Part shown: piece by piece, positions 60,524 through 64,000 of the stretch
Numbering within the stretch: position 1 is the first letter of the stretch
Layout of the letters: each line of letters starts with the position of its first letter
From: Pseudobdellovibrionaceae bacterium
GTDB taxonomy: Bacteria > Bdellovibrionota > Bdellovibrionia > Bdellovibrionales > Bdellovibrionaceae
DNA length: 64,000 nucleotides
Assembly: GCA_019637955.1 (NCBI GenBank)
Contig: JAHBUS010000003.1
Coordinates: forward strand, 1-64,000
Reading direction: 5' to 3'
Notes under the pieces: generated by a model
Databases searched by the model: none
Seen by the model: only the letters and a program-made list of their open reading frames with translations
What the model was told of the DNA's origin: nothing
Program-made: the position numbers and the translations under genes

Positions 60524-60649
60524 ATGTCGAGTCGACGCACGATTGGGACCTTGCGATTTTGTCCCGTCATTCTACTTGAAAGGTTACGAGCCTATGAAAA
60601 GAACCGGAAAAACTCCGCGCTTCAAAAGACAAAGACGACTGATGGTTGA
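60524..60649 (+). CDS. Leader ORF overlapping rpsD start
   Basis: A 41-residue frame (start MSSRRTIGTLRFCPV) with a strong GGAGGAGAG site just before ATG 60524. It overlaps the start of the S4-type gene in another frame and ends at TGA 60647. Its ribosome site is stronger than that of the S4 gene, whose AAAGG is ten bases away. It may be a regulatory leader frame or only chance. Confidence 0.3.
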   Translation: MSSRRTIGTLRFCPVILLERLRAYEKNRKNSALQKTKTTDG

Positions 60650-61223
60650 ACTTCCCGGCATGGGAAAAGCGGGCGCGCTCGAGCGCAAGCCCTATCCCCC
60701 GGGAGAGCACGGCCAGAAACGCAAGAAGTTCTCGGAATTCGGTCTTCAGCTCGAAGAAAAACAAAAGGTTCTCTATCACTACGGGCTGCGCGAGTCGCAG
60801 CTCCGACGCATGATCGGCGTGGCCAAACGCAAGGCCGATATCAACTGGGTCGACACGATGATCAACCTTCTCGAAAAGCGCATCGACAATGTCGTGTTCC
60901 GGTTGGGATTTGCGTCTTCGATTCCGGCGGCGAAGCAGATCGTGAATCACGGCAAAGTTTTGGTGAACGGTAAAAAGGTCACCATCCGCTCGGCCGTCCT
61001 GAAAAAGGGCGACAGCATCACTTTGACCACGGCCGGTTACAAAGGCCAGACGTACTTGATGGCGAAAGAGGCGCCCCGTTTGCCGCTCCCGGATTATTTG
61101 CGTAAAGAAATGCACAACGACGTTGAAGTGGGCATCATCGCGGACGAGCCCGGACCCGGCGATTTCCCGGTTCCGTTCGATCAGGGTCTGTTCACGAGCT
61201 TCTACAACTTGCGAGGCGGATGA
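60594..61223 (+). CDS. rpsD: 30S ribosomal protein S4, cysteine-less type
   Basis: A 209-residue S4 protein. The N-terminal domain begins MKRTGKTPRFKRQRRL and lacks the zinc-binding Cys residues (no CxxC) of the classical form; PGEHGQKRKKFSEFG and QLEEKQKVLYHYGLRESQLRR are typical of S4. The S4 RNA-binding domain follows (RIDNVVFRLGFASSIPAAKQIVNHGKVLVNGK). S4 binds 16S rRNA early in assembly and can repress its own mRNA. It is alone here, not in an alpha operon (no S13, S11, rpoA), so it may be a second copy. Confidence 0.88.
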   Translation: MKRTGKTPRFKRQRRLMVELPGMGKAGALERKPYPPGEHGQKRKKFSEFGLQLEEKQKVLYHYGLRESQLRRMIGVAKRKADINWVDTMINLLEKRIDNVVFRLGFASSIPAAKQIVNHGKVLVNGKKVTIRSAVLKKGDSITLTTAGYKGQTYLMAKEAPRLPLPDYLRKEMHNDVEVGIIADEPGPGDFPVPFDQGLFTSFYNLRGG

Positions 61224-61435
61224 TGAGCAAAGAATTTCTCGAACAAGGCGAAGACTTGATGATCTCGCGCGTGGGCGAGGATTCGTGCCTGATCCAGACT
61301 CAGAAAGCCTCGTTGGTTCTTTCGTACGACGCCGCTTACGATTTGGCGCTGCGAATGGCTTCGTGGCTCGAAACGGTTCAGAACGATTCTCCCGAATCGC
61401 GCCCCGATTGCCTCTGCCGTGAAGTCCGTCACTAG
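61223..61435 (+). CDS. Small hypothetical protein after S4
   Basis: A 70-residue soluble protein (MSKEFLEQGEDLMISRVGED...), starting at the overlapping ATGATG at the rpsD stop, which suggests translational coupling. It is mixed alpha/beta with CLIQTQKASLVLSYDAAYDL and a Cys pair near the end (DCLCREV). No family recognised. A hairpin follows its stop. Confidence 0.6.
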   Translation: MSKEFLEQGEDLMISRVGEDSCLIQTQKASLVLSYDAAYDLALRMASWLETVQNDSPESRPDCLCREVRH

Positions 61436-61450
61436 GACGCTAAAAAAGAA

Positions 61451-61482
61451 AAAGGCCCGGTCGCCAAAGCCACCGAGCCTTT
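61451..61482 (-). terminator. Intrinsic terminator between converging genes
   Basis: AAAGGCCCGGT (61451-61461) pairs with ACCGAGCCTTT (61472-61482) with a single mismatch that becomes G-U in minus-strand RNA. On the minus strand it is followed by TTTTTCTTTTTT-type sequence, so it fits the gene ending at 61524; on the plus strand a shorter T run could serve the 61223 gene. Confidence 0.75.
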
Positions 61483-61523
61483 GATTCAACAAGGATCTCC
61501 GAAGAGATCGCTGCTAAAACGAA

Positions 61524-61748
61524 TTACTTCGTCTCAGTTGTTTCTTTTGTTTCTTTTTTGCCGTGTTTCTTTTTGCCGTGGTGTTTTTCGGCTTTCATCT
61601 CTTTGCCAGCTTCAGCTGTTTTAGCGCCTTCAACCGCGGGAGCTGTGTGAGCAGCAGGTGCAGCGGGAGCGGCAGGAGCAACGGGTTGATTTGCCGAAGC
61701 AACAGAAACGAAAGCCAAAGCAGCAACAACAGTCATGATCGATTTCAT
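61524..61748 (-). CDS. Secreted His/Lys-rich small protein
   Basis: A 74-residue protein with a signal peptide (MKSIMTVVAALAFVSVASA). The mature part is Ala/Pro-rich then rich in His, Lys and Glu (EKHHGKKKHGKKETK), a low-complexity tail that could bind metal or nucleic acid. ATG 61748 has AAGGAG six bases upstream. A strong terminator follows. It is upstream of the 61842 kinase on the same strand but separated by about 90 bases. Function unknown. Confidence 0.65.
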   Translation of the reverse strand: MKSIMTVVAALAFVSVASANQPVAPAAPAAPAAHTAPAVEGAKTAEAGKEMKAEKHHGKKKHGKKETKETTETK

Positions 61749-61841
61749 GTGAAATCTCCTTCTTATGGGGAACGCCGTAAGGGCGCTCCTGGTTATGAAC
61801 TCAAGATACACGAGGGAGTTAAAAGCCCGCTTAAAAGGGAA

Positions 61842-63308
61842 TTAAAAGTTTTTTAGGTCAAAATGAAAGGCCGCGCCGGTCACGGAACCCTCGGAATTGA
61901 CTTGGTTTTCGGCCCAGAGACGCGCCTTGTGCAAATGCGCGATTTGCTGGGCGATGGCCAGACCCAGACCATAGCCGGAGATCATGCCCGCCGTTTTTCC
62001 GCGTCTGAAACGCTCGAAAATGAGCCGCTCTTCGCCTTCGGGGATCCCTTTGCCAGAGTCCTTCACCGTCAGGTGCTGGCCGTCACGCGCCTGTTCGAGC
62101 GTCACCGCGACGGTGCCGTCGTCGGGCGAGTATTTCACCGCATTTTCGACGAGATTCAACACGAGATGAAACAGCAGATCTTCCGCGCCCTCGAAGGACG
62201 AGTCTTCTTCGGCCTCGCTGCCGGTGATATTGAACGAGATCTTGATTCCGCGAGCGCGCGCGATTTTCTCGGTCCGGGCAATCGCCTCGAGAACGATATC
62301 CTCGAGCTGCACGGCGCGGAACTCCAGGCGCGACTGCCCGGCATCCACGCGCGCGAGCAAGAGCAGGTCCTGCACAAGTTTGGTGAGACGGTCGACCTCT
62401 TGAAGGAGCGAGGAGATGTCGGTGGGCGTGGTCCCGCCATGACGCTGGGCCTGTTCAAGCTCGCCCTTGAGGATCGTGAGCGGCGTGAGCAGTTGATGAG
62501 AGGCATCGGCAACGAAGCGCTCTTGGCTTAAGAAAGACTTCTCCAGGCGGTCGAGCATGCCGTTGATGGTGATCGCCAACGCTTGGACCTCGTCGCGCGC
62601 TCCCGGCGTGGGGAGCCGCTCCGAGAGGTTGGTCGCGCCCACCACGCGGGCCTTTTCGATCATCTCGTTGATCGGGCGCAGGGCCCGCGAGGACAAAAAG
62701 TAGGAGGCCATCGAGGCGATCAAAAGAATGAGCGGGATCCCAAACTCAAAAGCCCACTTGCGATTGGTGAGCTGATTCTCGAGCAGGGTCATCGGCACCG
62801 CGATTTGTAAAATCAACTGCGGCGGATTGCTCGTGTCGATGGCAAAGCTGATCACGCGGTAACTTTCGGCCTCTTTCGAAGGCAGGCCCTCGACTTTGCT
62901 GATCGTGCGGTAAACGGCGTCCTCACCCTTCGATAAACGTTCGACCTCGTGCTTGTAGGGGAGTTCGAAGTTTCCGAAGTTGTCGAGCTGCTCCAGGATT
63001 TTACCGCTGCGGTGACGGATCTGAATGAGCGCCGTGCCGAGCGAAAAGGGATAAACTTTAAACCGATCGAGCTGAGGCGGCGTGAGCGACAGATCGCCCG
63101 AGGGGTCGAGCGTGACCGACTCGGTCACGTCGACCGCGTAGTTGTAAAGAGCGTCGTCGAATTCTTTGGCCAGCGAGTTGGCCAGGTACTCGAAGGTCAC
63201 GATCCCGAAAGCGGTGAGGCTCGCCCCGAAAATTGCCACGAAAAGCAGCGAGAGGCGCAGCCGGATCGAAACGCGTTTGGTGAGATTACGGAGATTCTTT
63301 AAGAACAT
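61842..63308 (-). CDS. HAMP-containing sensor histidine kinase
   Basis: A 488-residue membrane kinase of the heavy-metal sensor type. Two membrane helices (about residues 18-40 and 190-212) flank a periplasmic domain of about 150 residues; HAMP (LSSRALRPINEMIEKA, about 215-265) leads to HisKA with FVADASHQLLTPLTILKGE, N-box NLVENAVKYSPDDG, G1 DSGKGI and G2 GYGLGLAIAQQ. The H-box with LTP and position of HAMP recall CusS. It overlaps the regulator by 23 bases. Stimulus is unknown. Confidence 0.9.
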   Translation of the reverse strand: MFLKNLRNLTKRVSIRLRLSLLFVAIFGASLTAFGIVTFEYLANSLAKEFDDALYNYAVDVTESVTLDPSGDLSLTPPQLDRFKVYPFSLGTALIQIRHRSGKILEQLDNFGNFELPYKHEVERLSKGEDAVYRTISKVEGLPSKEAESYRVISFAIDTSNPPQLILQIAVPMTLLENQLTNRKWAFEFGIPLILLIASMASYFLSSRALRPINEMIEKARVVGATNLSERLPTPGARDEVQALAITINGMLDRLEKSFLSQERFVADASHQLLTPLTILKGELEQAQRHGGTTPTDISSLLQEVDRLTKLVQDLLLLARVDAGQSRLEFRAVQLEDIVLEAIARTEKIARARGIKISFNITGSEAEEDSSFEGAEDLLFHLVLNLVENAVKYSPDDGTVAVTLEQARDGQHLTVKDSGKGIPEGEERLIFERFRRGKTAGMISGYGLGLAIAQQIAHLHKARLWAENQVNSEGSVTGAAFHFDLKNF

Positions 63309-63972
63309 AACCGACGCCCACCAGCGTCTGGATCAGCTTTTTATTGAAGGGCGCATCGATCTTTTTACGAAGCAGGTTGATGTACACGTCGATCACGTTC
63401 GACTCGCTATCGAAGTGAATGTCCCAGACGTGTTCGGCGATGTTCACGCGGCCCAGCGGCCTTTCGGCATTGCGCATGAGATACTCGAGGAGCGAAAACT
63501 CTTTGGCGGTGAGCGAGATCTCTTTGGACTGGCGCTTGGCTTTGCGTGAAATCAAATCCAGTTCAAGGTCCGCATAGCGAAGCGAGGAGCCCGTGCTGGA
63601 GGTGTGGGCGCCGGGTTTGCGGCGCAGGAGCGCGCGCACACGTGCGAGCAGTTCGTCGAACGAGTAGGGCTTCGTCAAATAATCATCGGCCCCCGCGTCC
63701 AGGCCATGAACCTTGTCTTTGGTGGTCGAGAGGGCGGTCACCATGAGGATCGGCCCCTCAAAGCCGTCGCGCCGCAAGTGCCTGGCGGTGTCGATCCCAT
63801 TTTGATCGGGGAGCATGAGATCCAAGATGATCAGGTCGTAGTCATTTTCGGAGGCGAGCGCTTCGGTCGAGAGGCCCCCCTCGGCGATATCCACGCTGTA
63901 GCCCACCTCTTGCAGGCCACGCTTTAAAAATTGCGCCATTTTAGCTTCGTCGTCGACGACCAAGATCCTCAT
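63286..63972 (-). CDS. OmpR/PhoB-type response regulator
   Basis: A 228-residue regulator paired with the kinase at 61842. The receiver (1-115) has VVDDEAKM, phosphoacceptor Asp in IILDLMLPDQNG, VTALST and Lys in TKPYSF; the winged helix (about 130-225) contains ISLTAKEFSLLEYLMRN and VIDVYINLLRKKID and ends VGVGYVLKE, as in CusR/QseB-like regulators. GAGGACGGG precedes ATG 63972. It is the first gene of the pair; its targets are unknown. Confidence 0.92.
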   Translation of the reverse strand: MRILVVDDEAKMAQFLKRGLQEVGYSVDIAEGGLSTEALASENDYDLIILDLMLPDQNGIDTARHLRRDGFEGPILMVTALSTTKDKVHGLDAGADDYLTKPYSFDELLARVRALLRRKPGAHTSSTGSSLRYADLELDLISRKAKRQSKEISLTAKEFSLLEYLMRNAERPLGRVNIAEHVWDIHFDSESNVIDVYINLLRKKIDAPFNKKLIQTLVGVGYVLKESP

Positions 63973-64000
63973 AAACCCGTCCTCAAACCATGTTTGCGCT

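Overview
The window is a GC-rich bacterial chromosome segment, tightly packed, with many 1 to 32 base overlaps between consecutive stop and start codons. Many signal peptides and lipoproteins, outer-membrane porins, GT9 and ArnT-like glycosyltransferases and a complete C5-type heme operon indicate a diderm bacterium. The abundance of small secreted proteins of unknown function, the secreted Cys-containing protein at 9518, and the general gene style fit a Bdellovibrio-like member of the Bdellovibrionota. That placement is inference; no rRNA lies in the window.

Layout. 1-2900 is an AT-richer accessory strip with small DNA-binding proteins, unknown proteins and a three-palindrome operator between divergent genes. 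3001-10948 holds two tandem HTTM membrane proteins, a secreted caspase-fold protein with an EF-hand, and several secreted or membrane proteins. 11192-14336 carries two convergent histidine kinases. 14480-27748 is a maltodextrin/starch locus: a LamB-type porin facing a minus-strand run of malQ, pullulanase, a fused binding protein-permease, a second permease, an ATPase, alpha-amylase, a ROK sugar kinase and a secreted nucleotidyltransferase-like protein. 27833-32383 has an AI-2E-type transporter and three secreted alpha/beta hydrolases. 32404-33928 is a persulfide dioxygenase plus YeeE/YedE pair. 33919-38770 has a lipoprotein, two glycosyltransferases and a VWA lipoprotein.

39126-49996 is a single minus-strand heme operon: hemA, hemC with a C-terminal extension, hemL, a sensor kinase, an OmpR-type regulator, hemE, hemN, hemG, hemH, hemB. 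These encode the path from glutamyl-tRNA to protoheme, with the uroporphyrinogen III synthase step possibly carried by the HemC extension. An 11-base direct repeat upstream of hemA is a candidate site for the embedded regulator.

50143-52924 has an outer-membrane barrel, a putative Na+/H+ antiporter and an SMP-30-like lipoprotein. 52980-54548 is a conspicuous AT-rich island of two divergent unknown genes, the best candidate here for an undescribed system. 54600-56642 holds small secreted, membrane and acidic proteins, including a 38-residue gene with a strong Shine-Dalgarno. 56656-60347 has a large hybrid kinase and a stand-alone receiver. 60594-61435 is a stand-alone, cysteine-less S4-type ribosomal protein with a small partner, and 61524-63972 a His/Lys-rich secreted peptide and a HAMP kinase/regulator pair. 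No tRNA, rRNA, CRISPR array, transposase or integrase was recognised.
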